Shown here: positions 23,815 to 37,431 of the stretch, piece after piece
How positions within the stretch are numbered: position 1 is the first letter of the stretch
Layout of the letters: the number at the start of each line of letters is the position of its first letter
NCBI GenBank assembly: GCA_008694505.1
Contig: VZDJ01004378.1
Coordinates: 23,344,004 to 23,408,003, forward strand
Source: Cyanoderma ruficeps
Lineage: Eukaryota; Chordata; Aves; Passeriformes; Timaliidae
DNA length: 64,000 nucleotides
Direction: 5' to 3'
The notes under the pieces: model-generated
Seen by the model: only the letters and a program-made list of their open reading frames with translations
Database searches by the model: none
Told to the model about the DNA's origin: nothing
Translations under genes and position numbers: made by a program

Positions 23815-25849
23815 ATCTATTAAACTACTGGACTGTCACAAACTAGTCTTTAATGCTATGGTGATTCAATTTTCTCAGCTACATCCTTCTTTCCATTGGT
23901 CTACACCTTTTTCAGCTTGCAGCCTTGATACACTTTTCATGTATTGAGAAACATATTTTTCCACTTAAGTGTGTGCATTTTTTGTTGTTGCTGATGCCGT
24001 GTCGTATGGGATTCATATTCAAAGACTTCTTCCATTCAGTGTTTACCACAGAAATGCTGTCAGCATCCAGCTTTTACTAGTACCAAATTCTAGCTCAAAA
24101 TATATTGGTAGTGGGAAAATCATGGTAGAAGGAAATTAACCACAGGTTATATATTTTTCCCTGTCAATCTTGGAGGAGAAGCAATTGACGTCTCTCTGGA
24201 TCTGGTTAGTTATTTGTCAATCAGCTGCCTTCTGCAAAGTTCAAGGGGCTTGGGTAAACAATACTTGATTCCATCATTATTGCAGAACTATCTCCTGAGA
24301 AGATCCTTTGTATGCAGCTTATACAGACAACCACATTTAAAAAAACATTATATGCTAAATATGGTGGAAAGGGAAGAACTATATGGAATATATACTGTCA
24401 TATGGCTAAGGTTTTTTTTGTTTGTTTTTAAGTATATTATTCATATAGAACAGATTGTTTTTGCATGTCAAAGAACACAAAAGATTTTCTGTTAGCTTTA
24501 GTATTCATGATGCATTCCCATTATCACATTTCTTCTGACTTATTGTATTGTCTTCTCACCTTTCTTAATAACTAATACAAATAAGATTTTCGAAGGTGGA
24601 ATTAGAAACCATCCTCTAGATTCGACCTATTTTTTATTCCTTCTTTCTTGAAAATGTGCCCAATGAGTTTTACTTGAATCACAGGAGGTAAGAAGTGGCT
24701 TTCTACTTCCTGGCACAAGACTTAAGCTGAAGCAGAGGAAGCTTTCTTTAATACTGAAGACCTCATTAGGAGGTGTGACAAAACCATCATTTAACTCAAG
24801 GCCATCAAAGGGAATTCTGCTAGGTGAAGTATTGAAAAATTCCAGTTTTTGTTCCAATGAATGGTTGAAGAATCTGGCAAATATTGGTGGAACAGGATGG
24901 GGACTTCTTAAGATGACAGTCTGTTTGCTAGATCCAAAAAATAATTCTCACTCATGTTTGTTCTCCTTTTACCCTTGCGTGGTGATTTCTTAAACTTCAG
25001 CAGAAGTTAATAAAAGCAAATGTCTTCCTAATATATCTGACAGCTTTTTGCAAGGATGTTTGGATAAAAATAAGTATAATTTTCAAGTAGAAGATGAAGC
25101 TCTTATGCAAAGCAGAGGTCGGTGATAATTCTATTTGTGTGTGATGTTTTGCAAAGCAGAAATGACCCTGCATGTCTCAAAAAGTCTGTGTTTTCCATAT
25201 GTGCATTACACAGGCTTTAATATTTATTACCATGTTTATAAAACAGTGGGACCATGAATAGGAATATCCAGGCTGCATCTTCATATTTTACAGTATTCAA
25301 GGAAAACATGACACAATATGTTATTGATATATTCTAAATATGCAGGCATATATTTTAACTGTCATAAAATGTTTGTGTTTGACTTTCTCCATGTATGTTT
25401 CAAACAGTAAGTCAAATTCTCTGTAGAAAGTTTTATGAAAGATATTAAAATGCAGAAAGTGAAACTATGTGGCTTTTTCAAATAGGTGATATTTACAGTA
25501 AACTGTTGTTCAGACAAAACCACATTAATCTGAAACATTTACAAGCCTTAAAGTGGGATTTGTATTCAATTTCAGAGACAAATTTTCATTTTTGACTTTG
25601 TCTCCCATAAAATATGTTTTCTATTCTTCAGATTCTGAAGAGGCTTTAGGTCAGTCGTGCAAGTAGTTGCAAGTCCTGGGTGGAAGCACTGACTCATTGG
25701 TAGTTGGAACTTGCTTTGATGAGAACACTTGGTGTACATTATTAACAAAGACAAAATTTTAATGTTATAGTGTTGATTCTCAAACTTAAGTACCAGCCAT
25801 TGGATTTTGATTTTGCCCCCTTCTCGTGTTAAAAACTGTGTTGAGTGTA
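23815..25849. other. Intergenic sequence, no gene seen
   Basis: No recognisable exon, RNA gene or repeat family. The open frames at 24214-24495 and 24627-24993 have no recognisable motif and overlap on opposite strands, as expected by chance. Confidence 0.55.
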
Positions 25850-26579
25850 GACATGCAGTTGCTGGCAGTGGGGCTGCAGAGGAGACCTCTGTGGGAGGAG
25901 GGCAGCGTCTGCCTTGTGCCAAACCCTTTGCACAGCACATCTGAGCCCAGCAGGGAAACTGGTGGTGCCTCTGAGAAAACACTTGGAAAAAGGCAAAATT
26001 CCTGGGCAGAGAGAGGAGGAGGAGGTAACAAAAGACCGAGGAACAATTGAGGGAACAGCAAGATCAGAGGAAGAGAAGGCAGAGGGTATGGGTGCGATTA
26101 CCTGGGCACCAGAACAGCTATCCATTGCAATGTGTGCAGTGAACTGAGCAGAGATACTGAAGGAATTAACACTCATGTGTAGAATCCACGCTGGACCAGG
26201 GTAGAGGTGTGATAGGGAAGGAGCAGAAGAGAGGGATTATTACATATTGACCCCTATTTCCTCCCCTCCTCACTGTTGGCGTGTGTAGAGGAGTTGGGAG
26301 TGAAGGAGCAAAGCTGAGCCTGAGAGACTGAGGAGGAAAGTTGTTTTAATGCTCACCTTTACTTCTCACTACCCTAATCTATTTTAAGTGGCAAAATTTT
26401 AAATTTAAATCAGTCTTCCCCGAGCTGAGCCAGTTTTGCAGAGCACAGTAAATGGTAAGTGATCTTTTTCTCCAGGTGCAAGATTTCTAATCCTGATTTC
26501 TCCTCACTTCTTGCTAGGATGAGGAGTCACTTTGCATCTGGGTGGGAATTTGGCTCTTATACAATGTTAACACACTACA
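25850..26579 (+). mobile_element. Degraded ERVL-like LTR, plus strand, 5' part worn or truncated
   Basis: The order of blocks follows a large avian ERVL-type LTR family as I remember it. There is a purine-rich GAGAGAGGAGGAGGAGGTAA (near 26009), CCACGCTGGACCAGGGTAGA (near 26187), AAGCTGAGCCTGAGAGACTG (near 26310), and GTTGTTTTAATGCTCACCTT (near 26341). These are followed by TACTTCTCACTACCC and CCCCGAGCTGAGCCAGTTTT (near 26418). The end, TTAACACACTACA at 26567-26579, is in the position of the family's terminal '…ccaccaca'. Substitutions are many, so it is old. The left boundary is approximate and no target duplication could be identified. The GC-rich content explains the cluster of overlapping open frames on both strands between 25572 and 26176. 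Confidence 0.6.
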
Positions 26580-29500
26580 AAAATCAAATTGTTTCTGGGC
26601 CTAAAAAAATTTGGTTTAAGACACTGTTCATCATCAAACTGAAAATTTCAAGGGATTAGAAGTATTCCACTGCCCATGACAAATCCATTTCACTTTTCAG
26701 TCTTTCCCAGTAGGAAATATTTTTTCATTGTTTATCAAAAAAGTTCTTCAGCCCCAGTTTGAAAAAAAGATGCCCCCAAATTTCATAGGATAGTTTGCTC
26801 TCCCATTATTACTTTGATGACCACATCTAACGCCCATTTCTTGGCGTGTTGGATAGAAAACAGGATTCACAAGTCTGAGGAAAAGGTCTTTCTTACTTTG
26901 TCTTTAATGTCACATCTTTGAAAGATCAACTCCCAGTTTTAGTCTTTCACCTTTTTTTTACAAAACACTGGAAACCATTGAAAGCTGTTATGAGTATTTA
27001 CGTTTCAGAGGACTCATATAATGAGGAATTAAATTAGTCCAAAAATTTACAGTGGTGAGAACACTGCAGAACCAGGTCTTTGATGAGTAACTGGCACTAC
27101 TTTAAATATCATTAGTCATAAATAGAATTATAGTATCATCTCAGGAGCAGTTGAACAAAAATATATCCAAGTAAATATTAGAAGTAGCAAAAAATGCACT
27201 ATAAAAATGTAACAATCATGTAAGAGGGAGTGTTAAGAATGATTCCTTTCATGCATGTTATTTTCTGCCCTATTTGTACCTGCTAAACATTTTCTGTGTA
27301 TCCTAGCTCCTTGTGTGCAAGAACACACATAAAGGATGTTTTCCTGATGAATTACCAAATGCAAAGAGTAAAAGGTAAGTTATGCAGTATGTTCTAACTC
27401 CTGTGATGGTTAGTCCACAGAGATGTGCCAATCTACAGCTACTAATCCCTTCTGCAGGAAATGGGTGTGGTAAGATAAGGAAGCAGTAATATTCTATGTT
27501 GATAAAAAGGATATTTCTGCATAGGAAACTTTCATGTTAATGGAAAGTGACAGTCTTCTCAGACACAAAACACAGACATTAAAGAAAACTCCTAACCAGC
27601 ATTTTTCACATCGCTGGCTATAGAGAAAGCTTAGGAAAGTTGGCCTTGCTTATCTGATGTTAGTTTTATGAAAGCAATGGTTTAATTGAAGTCTTACCAT
27701 TAATTTACTAAGCAGAAGGTGTCTTCCTGGCTTTAAGTCATGAGAATGAAAGGTAGTTGCAGGAGTGACTACTGGTATCAATTAAAGTGTCCCTATGTTT
27801 GCAGTGGCTTTCTGCAGCCCATCCCAAGATGATTAAGGGCAGTAAGGCAATGAGGTGAATTCTGTGCTGTCTCTGCTCTGAGTGCTCAGTCATTGACCAG
27901 GTTGTGAGCTTATTACCCTGAACCTCAGCCAGGTGTAAGAGCAAGTCTGATGCTGTTGACTCCACATGAATCTGCCTTCTCTGGATCTCTCTTTTGTAGT
28001 CCTGCCCTCCCTATTTTGTGGAGCCACACACAGAGACTGAGATGAGAAACTAGAAAGGAAATAAGGAGACTTTCACAGCTCTGGACATATCCCACAAAAG
28101 TTATGAGAGTTAAGTGTTTAAATCTCCTAAGGGTCTTTATGTTCTTGTGTCAAGCAAGTTCTCTTCCCCCTATCCATAAAGGGGATAGAAAACCCCTCTG
28201 GAGAGGTCATCTGTGATGTTCATTATCTCTGATATGCAACTATTTTAACTATTTTATAAATCGGCTTCAAAGAATTTGGAGTACACAAATGTATTCAAAC
28301 CTCTGAGGGCAAGTATGTGGAAAGGTTCCTCCCTCTTCCTACTTCCTTCTCCCTCCCCACAAGCAAGGCTTGCAGATGTTTTCTTCTGCTCTTTATTCTT
28401 TTGTTCCTGTTTAGCTGTGACCCTTACTCCCAAATGATTCTTTTTTGTCAAACTTTGTTTTTTCCTGAGCCTTTGATCCTGTGCTTTGACTCTTGCAATA
28501 ATGAACAGGACACTATTATTTTGCTAGATTCATTTTATGATTCCTTACCTCTCAGAGTCCCCACAAACAATAGCATACACTTGTTTTGTCTGTGTCTCAC
28601 AGAAAAAGAGGGGGTCTTACAAAAAAACTACCACCTCACCTAAGGACAGGTGAAATGTAATCTTTCCATGTAGGCTGAATACTTAAGATTGTGCACTATA
28701 GCTATAAATTTGATTATCCAGTCTGTCTTTGTTTATATGTCTTAAGTTTCCCATAGGGGAAACTAGTCAAAGATTAAAAAATGTGCTAGTAGAACTAAGT
28801 ATAGAAGACACATAGCAAACAAGGGGCTAGGGTTCCAGCACTGGGTCAGCAACAACCGTTAATTGTTCTCAGAAAGAAATGTTGCCTTATGCCAAAACTG
28901 TAGATACCCTTAGGTCTTCCGATGACTTTTTTTCCTTGCTTCCTCTACTCAGACATCTCAGTTTGATCAAGAAAGGTGGGAGAAATAGGATCTCTGTCTG
29001 TTTCAAGGAAAATAAATGTATCTACACAGATAATATTCTGGCTGTAGTTGAGTAGCCGTCATATTGTAGATGACATATGCTGTGAGAAAACTGTAAACCA
29101 GTAACCCAGATCAACAAATCTAGACATTACTAGCAGACCAGAAAGGTTTTCCTCCCTGAAACTGTGATTCAGAAACATATATTGAGTAGCGTACATGTGT
29201 AATAATAATTATAGGAGGTACAGCTTAAGAAAATTTGCAAGTATGTCTTTTCATACACCTCCTCTTAGCTGCTGCAGTGATTTACTACGGTCTTACCATG
29301 CCTCGCCTTTGAAGTAAGGTGACTCTCTAGTCAACACAGAGTTGATCAAGGAGGCTGTCTCTCTTTTGCAACAACAGTGGAGGAAGTTATTTAAGGTTAC
29401 TACTGTCAGCTCCACACAGATCTTCAGACTATTTTAATTTATGTCATAGGAAGGCAGGCCTCAAGCTGTGCTCAGATGATCAGAAGCAGCAGTAATAACT

Positions 29501-30292
29501 TCAAAACAACATTTTTTTCTGAAGTCTATGTGTTAAATACAAGTCAACTGGAACAGAAGGAATCAAATGCAACTTTTAAAATTTGATTGAGTGAAATCAG
29601 CAATCTGTGTGAAGAGAGGTAAGGAAGATGATACAGGCTTAGACAGTAAGTAATTGCCCAAAGATTTCTTTTCCTATTCTTTTTTTCTTATATAAATATT
29701 TATTTAGAAGCAAAAATCTAGTTAATATGTAATAAAGCCCCTAAGAGAAAAGATCAATAAAGAAAGTAAAGGATAAAGGAAAGAAGGGAACAAGAGAGAA
29801 GGGAACAGGAGTCTTTTAATTCTATCCATCTTTGTAAAATACCTTCTCATGAAACAACCCCCAAAATGTGAAAGAAACACTAAAAGGAAAAAAAAGTCCC
29901 ACAGGATCAAGTCCATATAAAGAAACATATCTTTGGCAGACAGTAAATCAAAATTGCCCAACCTGGTTCACTCCAAGACTAGCTGTGTGCAAAGTTGGCT
30001 GGAATTAAGGGAAATGCTGGAGAGATTTGTAGTTTCAGAGTTCACATTGATGCATCCAGATGAGTCTCAGACAATTCTGTTTCTGCCTTTCTGACCCATG
30101 ACCATGGCAAGTGACATGCCCAGCTATCAGTGTCAGGAGAGATATCTAGCGCTTCATTCCCTAGTGATTATCTTCGTGTAATTTCATATTTGTGTTTTCC
30201 AGATATCGGTAACAGAAAACACAGTAGTACTTGTTGCAGAGCTGCTGGCAGAAGTCATGGACTTATATACAGACATATATACATATACATAT
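26580..30292. other. Intergenic sequence, no gene seen
   Basis: AT-rich DNA without a supported gene. Purine- or pyrimidine-biased patches occur (for example 28310-28380 and 29750-29830) and give spurious open frames. The segment ends in a short AT/AC-alternating run (ACATATATACATATACATAT type, about 30273-30292) at the edge of the assembly gap. Confidence 0.55.
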
Positions 30293-30350
30293 NNNNNNNN
30301 NNNNNNNNNNNNNNNNNNNNNNNNNNNNNNNNNNNNNNNNNNNNNNNNNN
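30293..30350. other. Assembly gap (58 N)
   Basis: A run of 58 unknown bases between an alternating ATATAC tract and a 13-base poly-C run. The true length is unknown. The open frame predicted across it (30130-30513) is an artefact. Confidence 0.98.
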
Positions 30351-30363
30351 CCCCCCCCCCCCC
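30351..30363. repeat. Poly-C run at gap edge
   Basis: Thirteen consecutive C residues immediately after the gap. This may be the edge of a hard-to-sequence GC-rich or simple repeat, or a basecalling artefact. Confidence 0.7.
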
Positions 30364-33300
30364 GCTGGTAAATTGGCTGAATGTTGGCAGTCCTGGGTAG
30401 GATTTCAGGAAGGTTTTTCCTGGGTAACAAATTCAAGTGGCATGTATACTGAAATCATGATGCTGAACCATATAGGACAAACACTCATGTTTCTGTTAAT
30501 TTTCAAATCCTAAAATAGACAAGATATGGATATAGTTCAGCACTTCTCCAAAATTTAGAAATATTCTGAAACTTTACGTAGAAAGTGAGATAAAACAATT
30601 GGAGACAAGAGCAATTAAAGCCCAATATTTGTAAGTAAACTTCACGAAAGCGTAGGCATATTCTGGTTTGTGATTATCTTTTCTTTTAAGAAGAAATTGT
30701 CTAAGTATTTACAAAGGTTAGTGCCAGATATTAAGTAGGCCTCAGATTTATTCTATTGCACACCAGAAACAAATTTTAAAAGTCTTAAATTCAAGAATAT
30801 GGAATAGAATATCCCTGAAGTTTTCAGTGCTCCTTCATGTATATATGTTTATACAGAGCAGAGAAAATTAAATCCTGAAATCAAAGAAAAACTTCCCCCA
30901 AATCTCAATATATTTATTCTTGTTCCATGTCATCTCTGCTATTCTATATATTGTTTTCCACATGCCAAATGCAAAAGGTTTTGCATTTCTCCTCTACTTA
31001 GGATGATTTGTTGTCAAGCCCTGAAATTAATTGTCGTGTTATTACTTGCAGATTTATAGCTCAATCAGCTTTGTAGTAGCCTCTTCTTTTATGGGTGTTC
31101 TTCCTTTGACCATTATAAAATATCTGCTACCTCTTCCCTTTTTTTTTTTTTGTTAGAACATTTTTCAAAGCTCACTAACTTTGAGACCAAGAGAACGTGG
31201 ATTGCATTTCACTGCTTGACTTAGATGATGCACGAAGTACTTGGCAAGATACTCTTGAAATGATTTTTCAAGGTATTACTACACATTTAGTGCTCAGCAG
31301 TGAAACAACTGTCTTTTGATACTATTATTTGAAGTGCTTTGGTTCAGAGATAACAGCTGGGGAAGAGGCATGCTAGGCCTGTTTCTCAGACGGTTCTCTC
31401 CTCCAGCTCCACAGTATGATGATATAATAAATCCAGCTTTCTGAGATCTTGGATAGAAAGCACCAGGGTCACATAATGCAAAATATTTCTTTGATGTAAA
31501 GTTATTTGATTACTTTAAACTTAATTGATGACTCAAAAAAATAGGGTTGTCTCTGCTTTTCTTTCTTTTCTTTATAGATAGGTGTTAAGCTTACTTTGTA
31601 ATGTCTGCTCACACCAGCAGTGTAAAGCATACCATCTTTGCCTATGGGAATGCAGGAAACACTATTCCATATTTATTCAGTGATAAGATCACAATAAGGT
31701 AAATGACACATAATTGAGTCACATTCTAGATTTTTTTTCTAACTTATTTTCATGACTTTGTCACAAATATTGCCATTGTTGCTAATTAGTCTTATCTTGA
31801 TAGAAGATTTTGTTCAGACACTTCCTGTGTGACAGCAAGCATATTTATTAGTATCCTGGAATTATGCTGGAGCACTTGGGGTTAGATTTTGAAGTCCAGA
31901 CTTCTTGGTCTGAGCTTCAACAAACTCAAGTCGTTGAGACCACAAAAACCTGTAAAACTTTTTCATCTCTAATTTGCACTTACTTGCTCTGATTTCTGAT
32001 TAAAAAAAAAAAAAAAAATCTTACATTCTTCTATTTAAGACTGCCATCCATGATTTTCCTGTTTTGGAAAGAGCACTTGAGGCCCAGTATGTAAGTTTAA
32101 AACATCAAGATGCATTGACAATCTAACTTCTAAATGGAGTGCTTATGAAATTGTCACCTTTGTGGGCAGAGGTGAAACAAATCTCATCCAGTACTGAACT
32201 AAACTTGAAATTCCATCCCTAGAAAAACAACCTGGAGCTTACACTTCCCTTGACTTGTGTCTGGTACACCCATTAAGCTTCCACTAGTTATTAGACAGTA
32301 AAGTAACTTAAGACTGATTTTTTTCTTTCTTATTTTTTAAAATTATACTATCATTGCAATTATGTCAAATTAATATTGAAAATCATAGTTTTCAATTCTA
32401 TGTTGTTAATGGATCAGAATTTTTAGTTACTGTTTATTTTTTTTCTTTTTGAGTACCAACATAAACCGAGGTTAGAAAGAGAGGAGTAAATACAGGTAAA
32501 ATTTTGCCTTTTTCTTGCTATGAAGCGTGCAGGCATGAAATGTAGTGCTCATTGTGTGATGCTTCTAGGTTCATTTTAATATCCAATAACTTCAGTGGAC
32601 AGAATGTGTCTCCTCACACTGATATTATGAATTTGGTAACACATATATGCGCACACTTGAAACTTCACAAAGGTGAAGGGGTGTTTTTGTGAATTGCCAT
32701 TTTAGATACAAACTAAAACTGTAGCTCCCAAACAGCATAAAACAAGAGCTGATTAAAGTAAACCAGTCACAGACACCACTCTGGACACACTTGACTGGCC
32801 TGTTGAGCAGCAGATGGAAACAACCAATAATATATCTTTTTTTAATGAAATATCTGAATCTAGGATTTAATCAGAGAGATGGTCTCGTATATTAAAGAAA
32901 AACAGCAGAAACTGTTACCGTTGGAAGAGTTAGAAACAACAAATTTGAGCAAAGAAAAATATTTTGTTCCAAAGATGACACCTGAAACAGAGCCCCTGCA
33001 CAACCTGTGGTGCATATGAAGGGGTGTTATTCCAGCACAAATCTCTGGTTTCAATACAGCAAAAGTAAGCATCAGTATTTCGGATCTTCGACGTGTTCTG
33101 GAAGATGGGAGAAACCACAACATTCATCTCAGGAATGCACTGCTGGTGACATGCTGATGCTCCTGGTCCAGCCAAGCCACTTCATGAAAGGCAAAAGCCT
33201 GTGCCAGTCAGGCTGCATTTTGAATTCTTTCTGTATCTGAGCAGAGAGTGATGGATGAGCTGTGTGCAAGAAATGGCATAAACACCTCTTAAAAAACCAC

Positions 33301-36300
33301 AGCTGCACTTACATCAGTCCTAAAAGGCAAACCAAGGGGGGAGAAATCATGAAAAACTGAAGAAAAATTGATTCACTTATATTTGCAGAGGAAACACTTA
33401 ATTTTCAACCACATATAGAATGCTAAGGTAAAGTACAAAGTAGTTGGTGTCCCTCTTTATTTTTGCAGTATTGCTGAAGTATTTCAATGTCTCTTTTTCA
33501 ATCTTCCTTATTCCTATTTTGAATGTATTTTTATTTGGATTTCTATAGAGCGGTGAATCTGGCATCAGGGTTCTTTTCTTCTTGGTCCCATATCTAAAGT
33601 TTTTACACTCAAAGAGCTCAATCTTAAAACTGGTAATACACAAACAAACAGATGTAGCTGCTGAAGATAGTAACACAATCTCAAATATCATGGTTTTTTA
33701 ACTGACACCTATGAAATTTCATTGCCTCAAGCATAATTGCAATTTGCAGCCATCAGTATTTCACACATTATATTTCAATAGACAGAAATAAAAATGTTTT
33801 TAACAAGACAAATAACAACTCAAAAAATTTTCTTACAGGTGTGATGGATTCTTGAATGCACTCCTAAAAGCTGCTATAACTCAGATAGATGTTACAAGTT
33901 TTGGACCTGTCAGGAGACGAGTTTCCATTACCTGACTTTTCGTGATCATGCTAATCAACAGAGGTTATATCTGAGTTTAGGATATACATATCTATTTACC
34001 AAAAGAAGAAATGAAGGGAGAAGTGGCAATTCCAGTGTTTAATTCATTAATATATTTGTATGTATTTCTAAATATTTGGAAGCATCATTTTGAAAGCTAT
34101 CAGACAAAAAAAATATTTTGAGACAAAAAAAATCTTTTGATATTTTTTATATTTGTCTAATGGCTCTTGTCACTGGGTTGGTGCCAGAGATGAAAATACA
34201 TTTTTAATATACATTTCTAATTGCCCAACATACTTGGACCATCAAACCACAAAATAATAATAATCTACAAATTCCCCCACAACATTCCTGTATTATTAGT
34301 ATTTTGATTCCTAATACAGATTGGATTGCTCTAGAAAAGCTCATGCACTTCTGCTTCTGGGTCAAAGTGGGTTTCTGACAACATGATTAGCTTATGCTGA
34401 CTTCCTCTGAGCTGCTGTTGCCTGCTTTAGGCTAAAGAAATCTGTAATAATTCAGAGTTATTTTTTCCATTAAACAATCCTGCAGCTATAGTCCCTTCCC
34501 GGTGATTATCACCAGAACCCCAGGCAAAGCGGCAGGAAACCCAAGAAGAAACATATAATATGTCAGAGGAGAAGGCCGAAGGATGGGTGAAATGCCCATT
34601 GAACATTCTTTTCAGCATGTTCATATTTATGAACTCTGGATGTTTCTTGAGCACAGTTGGTCCATCTGTGCCTCATACATGGAGAGGGCAATAAAGATAA
34701 TTTGTAATTATCATGCTTTTCTTCTTTCTATCACTCTTTCTTTTACACACTCCCGTATTGATATAGGTGGAACTAAAGAAAAGTGGGTTGCCTCAATACT
34801 CACCCAGTCAATGCTCTAAATATTCCACATTTGTGATGCTTTTTTTAGTAAAATTTTGCCTGAAATTGTCTTATTTTACAGATTAAATATAGCTATTGGA
34901 AAAGTTTCTTCTGTGGAACATTTTGTTCACTTTGTTTAAAGTCCTTGTTATTTAACTCACTTTCTGTACGAGTAACTGAGGTACACCCATAGATACATGC
35001 ACTACACGAAGACAGAGGCTTTCATTTTGTGTGCAGAAACATCCATCTCACTAGTGGTGGAAGGGAGCTCTCTCATGAGTTCATTCCAAATGCAATGTCA
35101 AGTTTACAATAAACAGAATAATTGCACTGTTTACAGGATTTATTTTATTACTATCCTTGTGATTGCTGCAATTGTAAATAGATCTGCTCCTTGCCACAAA
35201 TTAATTTTGTTCTCCAGAAAGAAGGACAGATTTGCTTCCTTTGCCTGCAATTATAATAATGAACCATATATATTTGTATTTAGTTTTCTTTAGCCAATGC
35301 AAGCCAGACAGTCAGGCAGATGTTGATCTTAAAGAATTATCACAGAACATGTTCACTTAGCTTTAGATAGTAATTAATCATTTGTGGCAAAATCTTGATT
35401 GTGTTTTTAAAACAGTTGCATTTTTAAAATGGCAACTCCAAAGTATATACAATATCTGAAAAAATTATATACTCTCCCATGAGAAACAGCACTAATTCAT
35501 GGTGTTCATGTCTGAATATTCAGTGAGGCTGTCAAGATAACCTCATGCTTACATCAGCCATGAAGCAATTGAACACAAAAGGCAAAAATGTGCTGGCAAG
35601 AAAACAAATTTTCTCCTGTAACTCCTGGATGCCTTGACTTTAGATTGGTTTTGCACCATCTCTCCCCCCAAAAACTGGAGGGAAGATTAAGGCTGTCCTG
35701 AAGGACCTCCCCAGGACCCTTGGTGGCTTTTGGGTATCAGTAATGTAATTTTATTTTTTAAAGAGTCTGATTCCAATTTGAGTTAACCTGAATGTAAATG
35801 AACCATTAATGTAAGTGAACATACAATCTACCAAATTAATTGATATACTATGTTCATTTTGTGGTCAGATCTTTAGGTAGTAGTTGCTCAGGCAGGATTT
35901 TTTGATCCTACAGCATCAGCAGATTGCACAATAGTACTGAAAAACCCTCTCAGTGCGGGACAGCCTGTCAGAGCAGAAAGTCAGCTGAAGCCTGCTTGTC
36001 TCTGTCCTTGTGGTGGGACAGAGAGACACAAAAAAAACCTCCCTGTCTTGTGTCAGGCTTGGCTACACTTTTCCTAATACCTTTAGCAATTAATGTATTC
36101 TGAAGCAGTATGAGAATTTCCAAGTACAGAACAGGGGCAAAAGCCTCGGATTAGTTCACTGGAAACAAAGATGCCATGCCATGTCATGGCAGTGATATGT
36201 CCAAACTGAAAAATGAAAAAAGAAATTGGACATGGAATATTGTATTAGTTTCAAGATGAAGACAGATGCACCTTATTTCAACTTATGTAAAGACTAGAGA

Positions 36301-36412
36301 TCTTAAGAGTTTCTTTCCCCAGAGGAAATTTTTTACTTGAAAAGTTAATAGAGACTGCATGCTCATTTGAATTAAACTCTTGGGGAATTTAAAACCCTTC
36401 AAAGGTAACCAC

Positions 36413-36474
36413 CTTTTTTTGGGTTTTGTTTTGTTTTGGTTTGGTTTGGTTTGTTTGTTTGTTTGTTTTTTTGG
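36413..36474. repeat. T/G-rich simple repeat (TTTTG, TTTGG and TTTG units)
   Basis: A run of T7, then TTTTG, TTTGG and four TTTG units ending in T7. This low-complexity tract shows how slippage moved between related units. Confidence 0.9.
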
Positions 36475-37095
36475 TCATTAATATTTTTTAATTTGGGCCG
36501 AAATATTTTATTGTGATTTTTTTTTTTATCAGTCCATAAGAAACTAGAGTCTTGCTGGAATCTAGTCGGACATGACATTAAGTGTCCTAAAATGGTATAT
36601 TTCTAGTCATAAAATGGGAATGAGTGTAAAAAGGCAGAAAAAACCTCAAAGAATGTAGCTAGATTTTTTATATTTTAAATTGAAATTACTAAATATACAG
36701 AATACCAGAATTTTATTTTTAATAATTGATCTCTCTGGTGCACAAAAAATGTGAGCCATGTTCTTATTCTGTCACATGTACATCACGTCCATCAACCCAT
36801 GTGTCTCAAGGAGTTATAAGTATTTGTCACCATTTTCTTCTGAAAAACCTTTGCAAATAAACCATTTGGTTTTCCACTGTTAGATAATGGGTAAATCCTG
36901 TGGCATTTTACTAGTATGCAACACAGGACATCATTAGCAGAGGAAAAGAGTCAGCAATAAAATCAAGTGGACGTTAAGCTAATTCACAAAACTTAAGTCC
37001 CTGTTGAGTGTAGTGTTAAACATGCTTGATTGTTTCATTCACTAGTACAGCCATTGATGGGGTCCCAGAACCCTAGTTAAGTTTTTATAAGGCTT

Positions 37096-37121
37096 TTCAC
37101 TAGAGAACTTCACTAGAGAAC
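37096..37121. repeat. 13-bp perfect tandem duplication
   Basis: TTCACTAGAGAAC occurs twice back to back (37096-37108 and 37109-37121). The identity suggests a recent slippage event. Confidence 0.9.
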
Positions 37122-37408
37122 ATAATTGTTATTTCCACATACCTACATTCAATTTTCAGGGATTACTTTTAAGTGTGAATTCTCAGGTATTTCTTCCAGC
37201 TGCCTCCTGTCAACCCATAATCCCATATACTGAGCTCAGTCCCTGCAGGGTAAGCACTTGATCCTAGGGTCAGAGGTCCTTTAGCTCTTGACTAATGCAC
37301 CTCATTAGAAGAGGAAAGCAGAATGTCTCCAGTAATTCAAATGTCATGAGAAGTAACAGAACTATATATTTTTAATTGTGTTAAACAGGATCGTTTTATT
37401 TTAGACAC

Positions 37409-37431
37409 AAAAAAAAAAAAAGAAAAAAAAA
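37409..37431. repeat. A-rich homopolymer tract (A13 G A9)
   Basis: Thirteen A, one G, then nine A. The sequence before it does not resemble a processed transcript, so I do not read it as the tail of a retrocopy. Confidence 0.85.

Noticed and set aside
25572..26176. Cluster of open frames up to 136 codons on both strands
   Set aside because: The overlap on both strands and the match to a degraded LTR explain them better than a gene.
30130..30513. 127-codon open frame
   Set aside because: It spans 58 unknown bases and a poly-C run, so it is an artefact of the gap.
37409..37431. A-rich run considered as the poly(A) tail of a processed pseudogene
   Set aside because: The upstream sequence has no coding remnant or RNA-gene similarity and no flanking duplication was found.
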